Origin: DASZIT01 sp963709665 | GTDB taxonomy: Bacteria > Actinomycetota > Acidimicrobiia > Acidimicrobiales > RAAP-2 | Direction of reading: 5' to 3' | Length of the DNA: 64,000 nt | NCBI GenBank assembly: GCA_963709665.1 | Contig: CAVPWU010000011.1 | Span: 186,001-250,000, forward strand | Part shown: in pieces, positions 54,975 through 63,670 of the stretch | Layout of the letters: every line of letters starts with the position of its first letter | Position numbering within the stretch: the stretch's first letter is position 1 | Translations under genes and position numbers: made by a program | Notes under the pieces: model-generated | What the model saw: only the letters and a program-made list of their open reading frames with translations | Told to the model about the DNA's origin: nothing | Database searches by the model: none

Positions 54975-55276
54975 CGAGGACGAGCTGGACCGCACTGAAG
55001 AACCAGAAGCTCGACACCATGACGGCCGACGAGCGAGTCGAGTACGACCGTGCCTACGCCGAAGCTAGTCTCGCCGCGGAGGTCGGGCAACGAATTCACG
55101 ACGCTCGAGAGGCCGCCGGACTCAGCCAGCGCGAGCTCGCACGTCGGATGGGTACCAGTCAGGCCGCGATCGATCGGCTCGAGTCAGGCGGCGTCGGAGC
55201 GACAATCACTACTCTTCAGCGGGTCGCGACCGCACTTGGACTCGAGGTCAGCGTAGAGCTGAGGCCCACGGCCTGA
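54971..55276 (+). CDS. HigA/XRE-family antitoxin
   Basis: A 101-residue protein. The N-terminal helix (TADERVEYDRAYAEASLAAE) probably covers the toxin. An XRE helix-turn-helix follows at about residues 40-95 (IHDAREAAGLSQRELARRMG, then TSQAAIDRLESG). It is expected to neutralise the toxin at 54624 and to bind the upstream palindrome. Confidence 0.85.
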   Translation: MTRTSWTALKNQKLDTMTADERVEYDRAYAEASLAAEVGQRIHDAREAAGLSQRELARRMGTSQAAIDRLESGGVGATITTLQRVATALGLEVSVELRPTA

Positions 55277-55369
55277 GTATCTGACTATCGGGACCACAGA
55301 CCGTACTCCTGGTGATTGATATCGACCTCGAGCCGGCGGTAGGTGACACCCCCAATGGTGGGCGAGCCA

Positions 55370-55684
55370 CTAGGCAGCCGGTTGACTCTCGGAACGATCG
55401 TCCGGTCCGGCCACCCTGATACTTGGATAGCCCCACCGGTCCGTGCGGCAGGCCAGAACCACCTCTTGGTCCGAGGTGACTCTGACCGCCAAGGGCTCGG
55501 ACCAGACAACTCTGCGGAACTTCACCCGCACACGATGCTCGCCGGATGCCACTTCATAGGCGTGGCTCTCACGTACCCGGAGCGTCCCGACGGCCGTACC
55601 GTCGAGTTCGACCGTGAACGGCTGGAATGCGAACCACCATCGGCCACGAACTCGGACGATCTTGATGCTCGCCAGTCCCTCCAC
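55370..55684 (-). CDS. Hypothetical beta-rich protein
   Basis: A 104-residue protein of alternating beta strands (IKIVRVRGRWWFAFQPFTVE; YEVASGEHRVRVKF; SDQEVVLACRTDRWG). The strand pattern resembles small PEGA- or DUF-like beta sandwiches, but I cannot name it. No signal peptide is present. Confidence 0.5.
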   Translation of the reverse strand: MEGLASIKIVRVRGRWWFAFQPFTVELDGTAVGTLRVRESHAYEVASGEHRVRVKFRRVVWSEPLAVRVTSDQEVVLACRTDRWGYPSIRVAGPDDRSESQPAA

Positions 55685-55929
55685 GCACCCAGGCTAACGA
55701 CCCGTTCTTTCCTGGGGAGCCTGCGCCATGGTCCCGGCGTTTCGGGGCGTCGCCTCGGTTCTAGGAGTACGGCTCCGATAGCCGTCCGTCGACGAGTCCA
55801 CTGGTCACTTCCGCCCACGTCGAGCCGAGTGAACCGTCACGACTGCCCCTATCCAGTCAGAGCAGGCGGACTCAGGCTGGGTAGCAGCATCGGTCGCAAT
55901 CCACCGGCCGGAGAGAACGAGGGGATGCC

Positions 55930-57735
55930 ATGGCGGTGTGCAGGACGAGGTCGACGGACAAACGGAGGTCCTTCAGGGCCGCTCGATGCGCCTTGGTCGT
56001 CGCCAGCGCCTTGGTCTGTATGGGGCTGACGACAGTAACAAGCTCAGCGGTTGATGCGGCCGTCACCCCTCACCTGACCCCGGACACCGCTCAGGTGGCC
56101 TACCTGGCGAGCTCTACGACCTCCGTCGCCCCTCTGGTCATTGGGCTGGCGGACGCCGACGGCTGGAACCAACGGACGGTCAACGTACCGCTGCAGGGTG
56201 CCTTCCTCGGGTTGACGGGAAGCCCCTCCCTGTCCCCGAACGGATCGCGGATCGCCTTCGAGGCGGAAGCAGAGGATGTCAATCTGGTCGGTCCGTGCGA
56301 CAACCTTTCGGTCGGCGTCATCGACGCTGACGGCTCTGGCGTCCATGTGTTGCCCGATCCACCGGGGACAACCTGTGCCACCGACGCCGTGTGGTCCCCG
56401 ACCGGAACACGGCTGGCCGTCGACGCCACCTCGATCAGCACCATTCAACCGCAGGTCTGGACCGAGAATCCCGACGGAACCGATCCCGTCCTGATCGGGG
56501 CGGGTTCAGCCCCGAGCTGGTCACCGGACGGCTCCCAGCTGGCGTTTCTCTTCAATGGTCAGATCTACCGGGTCGGGTCGGGGGGCGGCCCCGCCACCCG
56601 AATCACCTCCCTGCCCTCCTCCGAGAACGTGGGAGGACCACTGTGGTCGCCGACGGGTACCGAGATCGCCTTCGCCTCCGACTTCCCGCCCGATCCCGGA
56701 CTCGCGGAGGAAGGGATCTCCGTGGGAGTGAATCTCATGAGCCCTGACGGCACCAATCTCCACTACCTGCTTTCGTACCAAAGCGGTGGCACGGGAGCGT
56801 CGAGAGGCGTCTCGGGATCCCTGTCGTGGGCTCCAGACGGAACCCGTCTGCTGGTCGGCGATCCCGACAGCCCTGCGCAGGGTTACTCGATCCGTGATCT
56901 CCAGGATCGCTATCAGTCGTCATTCGACGTGACGATCAACGGATCAGAAGTCGTGAGTCCCAGCTTCATCTCCGCCGGAGGGGTGGCGCCATCCCCGACG
57001 GCCACGACGCCGCCGGTGGTTGGCGTCTCGTCCACTCCCTCGGGTGACGGCTATTGGAAGGTCTCGTCCGTCGGCGGGGTGTTCACCTTCGGCGACGCCG
57101 GATTCTTCGGCTCGATGGGCGGTCAGCCACTCAACCAACCGGTCGTCGGCATGGCGTCGACTGCGGACGGCCGGGGCTACTGGTTGGTGGCGGCCGATGG
57201 CGGGGTGTTCAGCTTCGGTGACGCCCAATTCCACGGCTCGATGGGCGGCCTTCCGCTCAACCAACCGATCGTCGGTATTGCCGACGATCCTGCAACGGGG
57301 GGCTACTGGGAGGTGGCCGGTGACGGCGGGATCTTCAGCTTCGACGCCCCATTCCTCGGCTCGACCGGCAACCTTCGCCTGAACCAGCCGGTGGTGGCGA
57401 TGGCTTCGACGCCCACCGGCGCCGGATACTGGTTCGTGGCCGCCGATGGTGGGGTATTCGCCTACGGGGACGCGCCCTTCGAGGGCTCCCTCGGCAGCCT
57501 TCACCTCAATCGACCGGTGACCTCGGTGGTCACCAGTGCTTCCGGGCACGGCTACCAACTCGTGGCCTCGGACGGGGGGATCTTCTCCTTTGGAGACTCC
57601 GCATTCCATGGTTCGATGGGTGAAGTGCAAATAAGCAGCCCGGTCATTGGGATCGCCCCCGTTCGAACGACCGGTGGGTACCGAATCGTGACGTCCGACG
57701 GAGGCACCTTCGACTTCGACGCCGCTCCGCTCTGA
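55930..57735 (+). CDS. Secreted TolB-like beta-propeller protein with six GYW/FGD repeats
   Basis: A 601-residue exported protein. The signal peptide covers residues about 1-43 (ALVVASALVCMGLTTV, cleaved near SAVDAA). Residues about 50-330 hold at least five PD40/WD40-like TolB blades (SLSPNGSRIAFEA, WSPTGTRLAVDA, WSPDGSQLAFLF, WSPTGTEIAFAS, WAPDGTRLLVG). Residues about 360-600 are six repeats of about 42 residues built on GYWLVAADGGVFSFGDAQFH and GSMGG.PLNQP. That repeat is widespread in secreted Acidimicrobiia proteins and suggests a surface or carbohydrate-binding role. Confidence 0.8.
   Translation: MAVCRTRSTDKRRSFRAARCALVVASALVCMGLTTVTSSAVDAAVTPHLTPDTAQVAYLASSTTSVAPLVIGLADADGWNQRTVNVPLQGAFLGLTGSPSLSPNGSRIAFEAEAEDVNLVGPCDNLSVGVIDADGSGVHVLPDPPGTTCATDAVWSPTGTRLAVDATSISTIQPQVWTENPDGTDPVLIGAGSAPSWSPDGSQLAFLFNGQIYRVGSGGGPATRITSLPSSENVGGPLWSPTGTEIAFASDFPPDPGLAEEGISVGVNLMSPDGTNLHYLLSYQSGGTGASRGVSGSLSWAPDGTRLLVGDPDSPAQGYSIRDLQDRYQSSFDVTINGSEVVSPSFISAGGVAPSPTATTPPVVGVSSTPSGDGYWKVSSVGGVFTFGDAGFFGSMGGQPLNQPVVGMASTADGRGYWLVAADGGVFSFGDAQFHGSMGGLPLNQPIVGIADDPATGGYWEVAGDGGIFSFDAPFLGSTGNLRLNQPVVAMASTPTGAGYWFVAADGGVFAYGDAPFEGSLGSLHLNRPVTSVVTSASGHGYQLVASDGGIFSFGDSAFHGSMGEVQISSPVIGIAPVRTTGGYRIVTSDGGTFDFDAAPL
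57048..57735 (+). repeat. Six about 126-bp coding repeats
   Basis: Each repeat encodes the GYW-x4-DGG-F-FGD-x-FxGS-G-PLNQP unit. The first two are most alike at DNA level and the last two diverged. The array is a source of length variation. Confidence 0.7.
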
Positions 57736-57771
57736 ACCTCGCGCCCTTCTTCCGGCGATAGGAGTCACTCG

Positions 57772-58128
57772 TCAGTCCCAAGAAAGTGCCTTCCAGAGAG
57801 ACTTTCGGTAGATGTGAGGGATCATCTCGGATGCGTGCGGTCCGTCATGGCCATGCGGCCGGATGCACGAAGTGGGGTTTTTCAGCATGAGGGAACCGGC
57901 GGATGGCATGGATCGCTGGACGTATTCAATCGCCTTCGCCCCGCAGGCTGGCTGGCCCCCCTGGGCAGTCGAAAGTCGCTCTCCCGTCTCTCGCCAATGA
58001 GCGCTTGGTAGCTCTGCCTGAGGCGCCTTGGGGGCAGTCCGGTCGAGATAGCGCTGTGCCTTGGCCCTGGACACCTCAATGGCACGGAGCTGTTCACTGA
58101 AGCGCTGTGCGTCGCCATCGTCGTTCAC
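57772..58128 (-). CDS. Hypothetical protein with Cys/His-rich C-terminus
   Basis: A 118-residue soluble protein (RFSEQLRAIEVSRAKAQRYL at the N-terminus). The C-terminal part has CIRPHGHDGPHASEMIPHIY, which could bind a metal together with the Cys near residue 62. I do not recognise a family. It is convergent with the repeat-protein gene. Confidence 0.5.
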   Translation of the reverse strand: MNDDGDAQRFSEQLRAIEVSRAKAQRYLDRTAPKAPQAELPSAHWRETGERLSTAQGGQPACGAKAIEYVQRSMPSAGSLMLKNPTSCIRPHGHDGPHASEMIPHIYRKSLWKALSWD

Positions 58129-58242
58129 AGCATGAGCCTAGGTGTACCGCTACCGATTTCTCGATTGTGTAGGTAAAGGACAGCGCAGACCCGGCGGTCC
58201 GGGACACTTGTTCCGTCGGGTCCGTCCGGTGGACGTGACGAA

Positions 58243-58477
58243 TCAGGGGCTAGGAGGACGTGCCTTCAGAACTTGCATGGCAATCACCGTCCCGACCGCG
58301 ACAACGCCTACGAGACAGAGCGCGACCACCCACGGCCACTCGAAGAAGAACGAGGTGGTGATCATGGTCAACACGATAGCCAAGAGAACATTTTTCCGAA
58401 GGGACGTGGACCAAAATGGAATGGGCTTGGACTCTGGATCTTGGGTCGGCCATTTTCGGCTTCTCGAAGTACTTCAT
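58243..58477 (-). pseudogene. Small two-TM membrane protein with a one-base insertion
   Basis: MKYFEKPKMADP begins at 58477 in one frame. One extra A near 58433 shifts it; the continuing frame reads ESKPIPFWSTSLRKN, then LLAIVLTMITTSFFFEWPWV and VALCLVGVVAVGTVIAM, ending at 58243. The restored product would be 77 residues with two membrane helices. The unshifted frame instead gives a basic, Cys-rich nonsense tail. It is a mutation or a sequencing error. Confidence 0.55.
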
Positions 58478-58629
58478 CAGCTATCCGTGACAGCAGTGGG
58501 TGCCTCTTCACGTGGCGCGGCTATCCACACGCCCCGAGGTGTCGCAGCGGGGCAGCTCGCGAGCGGCAAGCACCCCGTCTTCGGATAACGCGCCCACAGT
58601 CGGCGTTGTGGGACGCTCTCCGAACTGCC

Positions 58630-58806
58630 TTAGTCCCCCGCCGAGCTGTCGGGGTCTCCGGGCCACTTCAGCCCAGCGGCGGTGCAATCGTGGCACACGT
58701 AGACCCTGAACGAGCGCCCAGTGTCGACCCTGCGAATCTGCTTCGTCCTCTTGCCACAGAAGGAACACTGGTACAGGCCGGGTGCAAGATCCGACCACTT
58801 GACCAT
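58630..58806 (-). CDS. Small zinc-finger-like protein (58 aa)
   Basis: A 58-residue protein: MVKWSDLAPGLYQCSFCGKR, then VCHDCTAAGLKWPGDPDS. The two CxxC pairs (CSFC and CHDC), about 25 residues apart, form a typical zinc ribbon. Basic residues between them (KRTKQIRRVDTGRSFR) suggest nucleic-acid binding. The protein is short, so the call rests on the paired Cys motif and a clean start and stop. No homologue is known to me. Confidence 0.6.
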   Translation of the reverse strand: MVKWSDLAPGLYQCSFCGKRTKQIRRVDTGRSFRVYVCHDCTAAGLKWPGDPDSSAGD

Positions 58807-58872
58807 GAGTGGAAACTACATGGCACCACCGTGAAGGTGTCCCACCCACCGGGCATTGCTCAGGGATACTCC

Positions 58873-59334
58873 TCAATCCGTCCTGGTCGACGAAAGGACG
58901 GTCACCTCAGCCACCAACTGCTCGGCGAGCTCCGAACTTCGACTCGCCCCGAGTGCCGTAGACGAGAACCTCGGCTGCCCAGCACAACCAAAGACGATGG
59001 AGCCGTCGGGCTGGTCCGTCCGGGACACAGAGACTAGGTACTCCGCCCACCTCGGGATGTTCGTCAGCGATGAGCCAATCCACCCGATGACAGTTCCGTC
59101 GGCGAAGACAGCCACGTCGTGGCCGCCTACGTGAAAGATCGCCGATCTGGCGACCTGATCGGCTCGCTCGGGCGCTACAAACGTCGCTACTGGGATGCCA
59201 AATGGAATGATCTTCGATGGGGACTCTCCCGGGCGAAGCCTTCGCAAAGACCGCTTTCGATCAGTGAACACGATTAGCAGAACCCCACCTGCGCACAAGA
59301 GCAGAAATGCCAGGATGAAAGCCGCCGCCACCAT
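58873..59334 (-). CDS. Hypothetical membrane-anchored protein
   Basis: A 153-residue protein with one N-terminal membrane helix (residues 2-23, AAAFILAFLLLCAGGVLLIV) followed by a basic stop-transfer (TDRKRSLRRLR) and a beta-rich soluble domain (GGHDVAVFADGTVIGWIGSS). The domain resembles PH-like folds of small membrane proteins, but this is tentative. Confidence 0.55.
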   Translation of the reverse strand: MVAAAFILAFLLLCAGGVLLIVFTDRKRSLRRLRPGESPSKIIPFGIPVATFVAPERADQVARSAIFHVGGHDVAVFADGTVIGWIGSSLTNIPRWAEYLVSVSRTDQPDGSIVFGCAGQPRFSSTALGASRSSELAEQLVAEVTVLSSTRTD

Positions 59335-59419
59335 GGTTGGAGCCTACGACCGGCAGGTCCATGCGGCCATGGGAAATCCGTAGCAGCGGGTCACCCTTCT
59401 GGCGATCTGGGACACCCTG

Positions 59420-59857
59420 CTACTGAGTGACCACCGCTTCCACGCAGATCCCTTCCACGTCGTTAGGCTCCAGAAGTTGGAAGGTGCCCGGCGCCGCTTG
59501 TACCAGAGGGCCGAGGAGAAGAACTCGTTCCTCCCACTGGGCCCGGTCACCGTCGAATACGAATGCTGGCGGATGACCAGCGTGTTGACATAGCCCCTTC
59601 GGGTCACCGAGCCGAAATTCGACACTCCCAACGCTCCTGGAGAGAGCTACTCCTTCGAGGTCGGAGAATTGAACACCTTCTTCGCCATCGGCAAGGCGCT
59701 TGCAGGCCTTCCGAAGAATCGTCATCCCATCCGAGCTGCCTGCTATCCGCAGGGTCGGTCCATCGGTGCTGCTGACATAGAAGTCCACATCAAGAGCGGC
59801 TGCGGCCATGGCAAGCATTCTGGCGCAGCGTCTCACCTTCCCGGCGTTTAGAGACAC
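59420..59857 (-). CDS. Hypothetical protein
   Basis: A 145-residue soluble protein that I do not recognise (MAAAALDVDFYVSSTDGPTL; GVALSRSVGSVEFRLGDPKG; FVFDGDRAQWEERVLLLGPL). It may start at the internal ATG of MLAMAAAAL. It lies in a run of minus-strand genes of similar composition. Confidence 0.5.
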   Translation of the reverse strand: MSLNAGKVRRCARMLAMAAAALDVDFYVSSTDGPTLRIAGSSDGMTILRKACKRLADGEEGVQFSDLEGVALSRSVGSVEFRLGDPKGLCQHAGHPPAFVFDGDRAQWEERVLLLGPLVQAAPGTFQLLEPNDVEGICVEAVVTQ

Positions 59858-59868
59858 CCCCAGAGGGC

Positions 59869-60964
59869 TCAGGCCGGGAATCCATACGGGGGCAGTTTGT
59901 CGACCACGGTCTGCTCACCCAATGGACTGAAGCCGACCATCGTCAGACTGACATTCCCGGCCCCCGTGCTCTGAGGGCTCTGCGCGTACGGATTCCAGTA
60001 CGACATCATTCCCACTGACCTGTAGAGCGATCCCGCTTCGAAGTTCTTCGCCTCTAGAAGCCTTCCGGTCTGGGCGTCGAGAACAACCGCCGGGCTCCCG
60101 GAACCCCTCCCGACGGCGAAACCGACCCCCACATCTCCCAGGGCAGTGCGCTGCCTGCCCAGGCTCACGACCCCGTGGAGCAACGGGATGGCTCGAAGGA
60201 GAGCCTTTTGAAACGCGACGGTCTCGCCCAACTTCGGTGACCGTAGGAGGATGAGCGCCCGCTCAAAGCCTGGGTTCTTCACGGAACCTTGTACGACGCC
60301 AAAGTCTGTGGCGCCGGTCCGACTGTCTTCGAGAACATGGGCAAGGGTGGAGGGATCGGAGGGCAGCGCTCCCACGTCAGCGACTCCCAATCCGATTGGC
60401 AGCACCGTTGAGGAATTTGTCGACGAGCCGGTGGGCATACTGAGCCGCGCCGCCACCGATGATGTTGTCGCTGCAGAATCCTTGTGGCTCCTCCTCGATC
60501 GGAGACGCTGAGAGGCCGGCGGCTAACCATGCGGAGCGCTGGGCGGCTGAAGCAAACTCGGGTGTTCCAAACGCGACCTGGAGACAGGTGACGCCTTGGC
60601 TCGTCCACTGTTGGGCAACTGCTGGAATCGTCACCGCACCAACTACGCCCTTAACCGCAATCTGCACGCTCGACTTGGTGAGGAGGTATTGGTCGGAGGC
60701 GAGCGATGCGGGAGAGCCAGGGATAAGCGGGTTCGTCCGTGATGACCCCGGTCGCAGCTCGCCTCTCCCGGCAGGGCTGCCGTGCTGACCGCCTCCGCTG
60801 TCGGCGACGACATAGATCAACGCCATGCACGCCAAGGCGACCATGACCACGATTCCAGCGATTCGTCGCTGCCGTCGTCTTTGCCTATGCGCTGCCTCAC
60901 GAAGGACGGCCTGTGCATCCGAGGCGTTGATTCTCGGCTTAGTCGCCTCATCCAACGTGAGCAT
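59869..60964 (-). pseudogene. Single-TM exported protein with a one-base frameshift
   Basis: The N-terminal half (MLTLDEATKPRINASDAQAV, then a membrane helix IAGIVVMVALACMALIYVVA at about residues 33-52, then an outside domain) ends in the frame of HRLVDKFLNGAANRIGSR. The continuation LPIGLGVADVGALPSDPSTL and FERALILLRSPKLGETVAFQ lies in another frame, down to 59869. One inserted base near 60400 explains the break. The layout (short basic cytoplasmic part, TM, large outer domain) resembles CU044_5270-like actinobacterial proteins. It is divergent from the GntR regulator. Confidence 0.6.
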
Positions 60965-60990
60965 GATGGTGATACTCTGCTTGTCACCAT
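60965..60990. promoter_or_regulatory. Inverted repeat in the GntR divergent promoter
   Basis: ATGGTGA (60965-60971) and TCACCAT (60984-60990) are perfect 7-bp arms in the 24-bp gap between the divergent starts at 60964 and 60989. The size and GGTGA...TCACC pattern fit a GntR/YtrA-type operator. Confidence 0.5.
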
Positions 60991-61336
60991 GACCGATGTC
61001 AAGGGCCGGCGTGATCCGAGCCTGCACCTCCACGAGTGGGTCGCAGCGGAAATTCGTCGGGACATCGCGAACGGGGACGTCGGCCCGGGACAGCGCCTCC
61101 CTCCATCAAAGGACATGGCCGCCGTACTGGAGGTGCATCCAAATACGGTTCTCCGTGCACTCCGGCTACTCCGCGACGAAGGCATTCTCGAATTCCGCAG
61201 AGGGCGCGGTGTGACCGTCGTCGGTCAGCCAGAACGCGGGGTCCTAGCTGCCAATGCCCAGGCGCTACTCTCCCAGGCCCGTCGGTTCGGCTTGGCCCGA
61301 GAAGACTTGATCGAACTCATTCAGGGCCTTCCCTAA
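60989..61336 (+). CDS. GntR-family regulator (YtrA type)
   Basis: A 115-residue protein consisting of only the GntR winged helix (LHEWVAAEIRRDIANGDVGP, LPPSKDMAAVLEVHPNTVLR, ALRLLRDEGILEFRRGRGV) and a short C-terminal dimer helix. This is the compact YtrA form, which usually controls ABC-transporter genes next to it. Here the divergent neighbour is the frameshifted membrane protein and no ABC transporter is visible. Confidence 0.82.
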   Translation: MTDVKGRRDPSLHLHEWVAAEIRRDIANGDVGPGQRLPPSKDMAAVLEVHPNTVLRALRLLRDEGILEFRRGRGVTVVGQPERGVLAANAQALLSQARRFGLAREDLIELIQGLP

Positions 61337-61391
61337 TTTCTGCCCGGTGTTCCGCTCTGATCCGCTGCGTTCGGGGACGGTCACCCAGTTG

Positions 61392-61888
61392 TCAAAGTGC
61401 TGAGCGCAGGCGGGCGATGTCGAGAAGGTGATGTGTCGCATCGTGCACGGCGTGCCGGGCGATCCAGTGCGGATCGACGGAGGCTCCGTCGAACGTCACG
61501 CCGAGGAACCAGTCGTCGGAAGAAGGTTCGGCGAGCTGGTGACTCAACGAGCGGGCCTCATGGTCAATTCCGTCAAGAGCCGCTTCGACATCAATCTGCC
61601 GAGGTTGGAATTGAACTGCGCCGGCGGCGACTCTCCAAGGTTGGTCCCCGGGTGCGAGATGGCGCTGTCGAGAAGGAGCCTCATTCCGAAGAGCACTTCT
61701 CGGACATGATCTGCGTACTCCCCGATGGACCGCATCTCGTGAATGGGTCTTCGAAGCTGATCAACAGGAGTCAGCCCAGCGACAGCCTCATTCCATTGCA
61801 ACGGAAGTTCCTGGATTGCTGCGATCGCACTGGCATCGCTCCAATCCTCGGAGTCGAAGCCGCACTCTCCGCAGCGCTCGACATTCAC
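61392..61888 (-). pseudogene. DinB-family protein with a one-base deletion
   Basis: The N-terminal half (CGECGFDSEDWSDASA, then RSIGEYADHVREVLFGMRLL) is in the frame from ATG 61888. The C-terminal half (IDVEAALDGIDHEARSLSHQ, then HWIARHAVHDATHHLLDIAR) is in another frame ending at 61392. The junction is near 61600. The metal-binding His of EYADH and the HAVHDATHH cluster are all kept, so the gene would be a complete roughly 165-residue DinB-type four-helix protein without the indel. Confidence 0.65.
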
Positions 61889-61972
61889 ATCTCTGATTCT
61901 GCCCTACTGGCTCGTCCTGTCCCACCTATTCGGCGGCGGGGTCCAGCGGCGAGGTGCACCCGGAGCCGGCGA

Positions 61973-62863
61973 TCAGGGACGAAATTGCTCAGGTGCAGGG
62001 ATCACAATCTTCGGGTAAGGCAGTGCCATGATCTGAGCCACGACCTTCTCCCCTGTCCGCGTGTTGACGCCCCTGGACCATCTTCTTCGGAAGCGATCCC
62101 ACTGTTTCGGTGTCCGGGGAACACGTCGTGGCAGTGCTTCCATCGCCGTCCTGAAGTCATCTTGGGGTGGGAGCTCTGCTGTGGCCTGCCTCTGGATGTC
62201 CTCCATCAAGCGGAACGCTAGGTCCCACTCGCGAGTCTTGGCCAAGTCTTGGACGATGAGACGCTTCGCATCAACGATTGAGCGAGGATCTAACTCGAGC
62301 CTGACCGCCAGGCGCAGCATTGACTGATGAACTGATTTGGACTCCTCGAAGTGGCCCGCTTCGACCTGCACCTCGGCTAACCGAGACAGCGCAGACAGTG
62401 CCCTCAGGTCATCGCCGTAGGTCTTCGCGCAGAAGTCGGCCACAAAGGACCACAGAGTGATCACCCCCGGCTGATCACCGAGTCGACGCAGAGTCACCTC
62501 GCAATTGTTGATCGCCGCAACTCCTGCCTCCGAGTCATATCCGTAGCGGAGGAGCCACGCTGACGCCAGTCTCAGGTGAATGGGCCGAGCCTCCTCGGAC
62601 CTGCCCAGGTTGGAGTAGGTATTGGCGATCGACATTTCGATGCCCTCGAATTCGTAATCGCCCTCACCGAACACCTCGGCGGCCAGAGTCAGTGCCTCCT
62701 CCGACAATCTGAGGGCCGCGTCCAGGTCTCCTTCATCAACGTACGAGCGATAGAGATCGTTTTCAGCCGACCGGGTGTTCGGGTCGGAAAAGCCGAGAGT
62801 GCTCAACTTCGTCTCGTAGTCCCTTTGCAGGAAGGCATCGTCGACGCTGCCAGGCTCAGCCAC
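61973..62863 (-). CDS. TPR-like hypothetical protein
   Basis: A 296-residue helical protein. TPR-like pairs are visible (LYRSYVDEGDLDAALRLSEE; ANTYSNLGRSEEARPIHLRL; LAEVQVEAGHFEESKSVHQS), each with the small/large residue pattern of the repeat. The C-terminus is basic and Pro-containing (ALPRRVPRTPKQWDRFRRR). GTG 62863 (VAEPGSVDD) is favoured over the start at 62941. It may be a scaffold for an unknown complex. Confidence 0.6.
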   Translation of the reverse strand: MAEPGSVDDAFLQRDYETKLSTLGFSDPNTRSAENDLYRSYVDEGDLDAALRLSEEALTLAAEVFGEGDYEFEGIEMSIANTYSNLGRSEEARPIHLRLASAWLLRYGYDSEAGVAAINNCEVTLRRLGDQPGVITLWSFVADFCAKTYGDDLRALSALSRLAEVQVEAGHFEESKSVHQSMLRLAVRLELDPRSIVDAKRLIVQDLAKTREWDLAFRLMEDIQRQATAELPPQDDFRTAMEALPRRVPRTPKQWDRFRRRWSRGVNTRTGEKVVAQIMALPYPKIVIPAPEQFRP

Positions 62864-63012
62864 CCCGCGAGCGTATTCCGAACATCTCGACCGCTCGACG
62901 ATCAAGCAGCCCGTCGCCCACGACGCCGGAGCGGGAAACACTCCCGGCGTTTAGGGGCACGTTCTAGTACGGTGACGTTTTCCCGACCTCTTCGGATGGG
63001 TGGTGTTTCCGC

Positions 63013-63606
63013 ATGATAGAGATCCGCCTCCGTGCATCTCCTTTCGGTCGGTCCCGGCACTCTGCCTTGATCATTGAGGACGATGTGGTCCGCGTCGTGA
63101 TGCCCAATGTCCTGGCCGAGGACTGGGTCATACCCCGTGAACAAATGAGCTGGCTGAGCGATACGAAAGGTGGACCGGCCGATTCCCCTGAGCATGGGCC
63201 CGCTGTTATTCCCCGCATGCTCGTTCTCATCACCAACCGGAGCTTCGGTCCAAACATGACACTGGTCTTCGCCGAACCGCAGAGGGTGCCACCTCGCCAG
63301 CCCGGTCCCGGTGTTGGGCCGATGCCGTTCTCGGTCGACGAATCGCGTGAGGGGGTCTGGGCTGAAGGCGCCCTTGTCACCGTCGACCATAAGCGCAAGG
63401 CAAGGGACGGTCTGATCCGAAGCGAGATCCCGACCCATCCATCCCTTCCTCATGCCATCGCAGCCATCTATGGAACGGTGGAACACCCGAGACTTAATGG
63501 AACGGAGATGCAGGAGTCGTTTGATTCCCAGGAGGGCGAAGCACTGGTCGGACCAGGACCCTTCTGGGGCCGTTTCGAACCGGTCGCCAGTCCGCACCAG
63601 TCCTGA
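63013..63606 (+). CDS. Hypothetical protein
   Basis: A 197-residue soluble protein of unknown family. Beta-rich stretches (SALIIEDDVVRVVMPNVLAE; RMLVLITNRSFGPNMTLVFA) are followed by a Pro-rich loop and a C-terminal helix (LPHAIAAIYGTVEHPRL). ATG 63013 is divergent from the TPR gene. Confidence 0.55.
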   Translation: MIEIRLRASPFGRSRHSALIIEDDVVRVVMPNVLAEDWVIPREQMSWLSDTKGGPADSPEHGPAVIPRMLVLITNRSFGPNMTLVFAEPQRVPPRQPGPGVGPMPFSVDESREGVWAEGALVTVDHKRKARDGLIRSEIPTHPSLPHAIAAIYGTVEHPRLNGTEMQESFDSQEGEALVGPGPFWGRFEPVASPHQS

Positions 63607-63670
63607 TCGCCAGTCGGAAGTTCCTAGTCTCCGAACCGGCGGTCTGGGGCACTCTGTCCTGCCTCGCACC

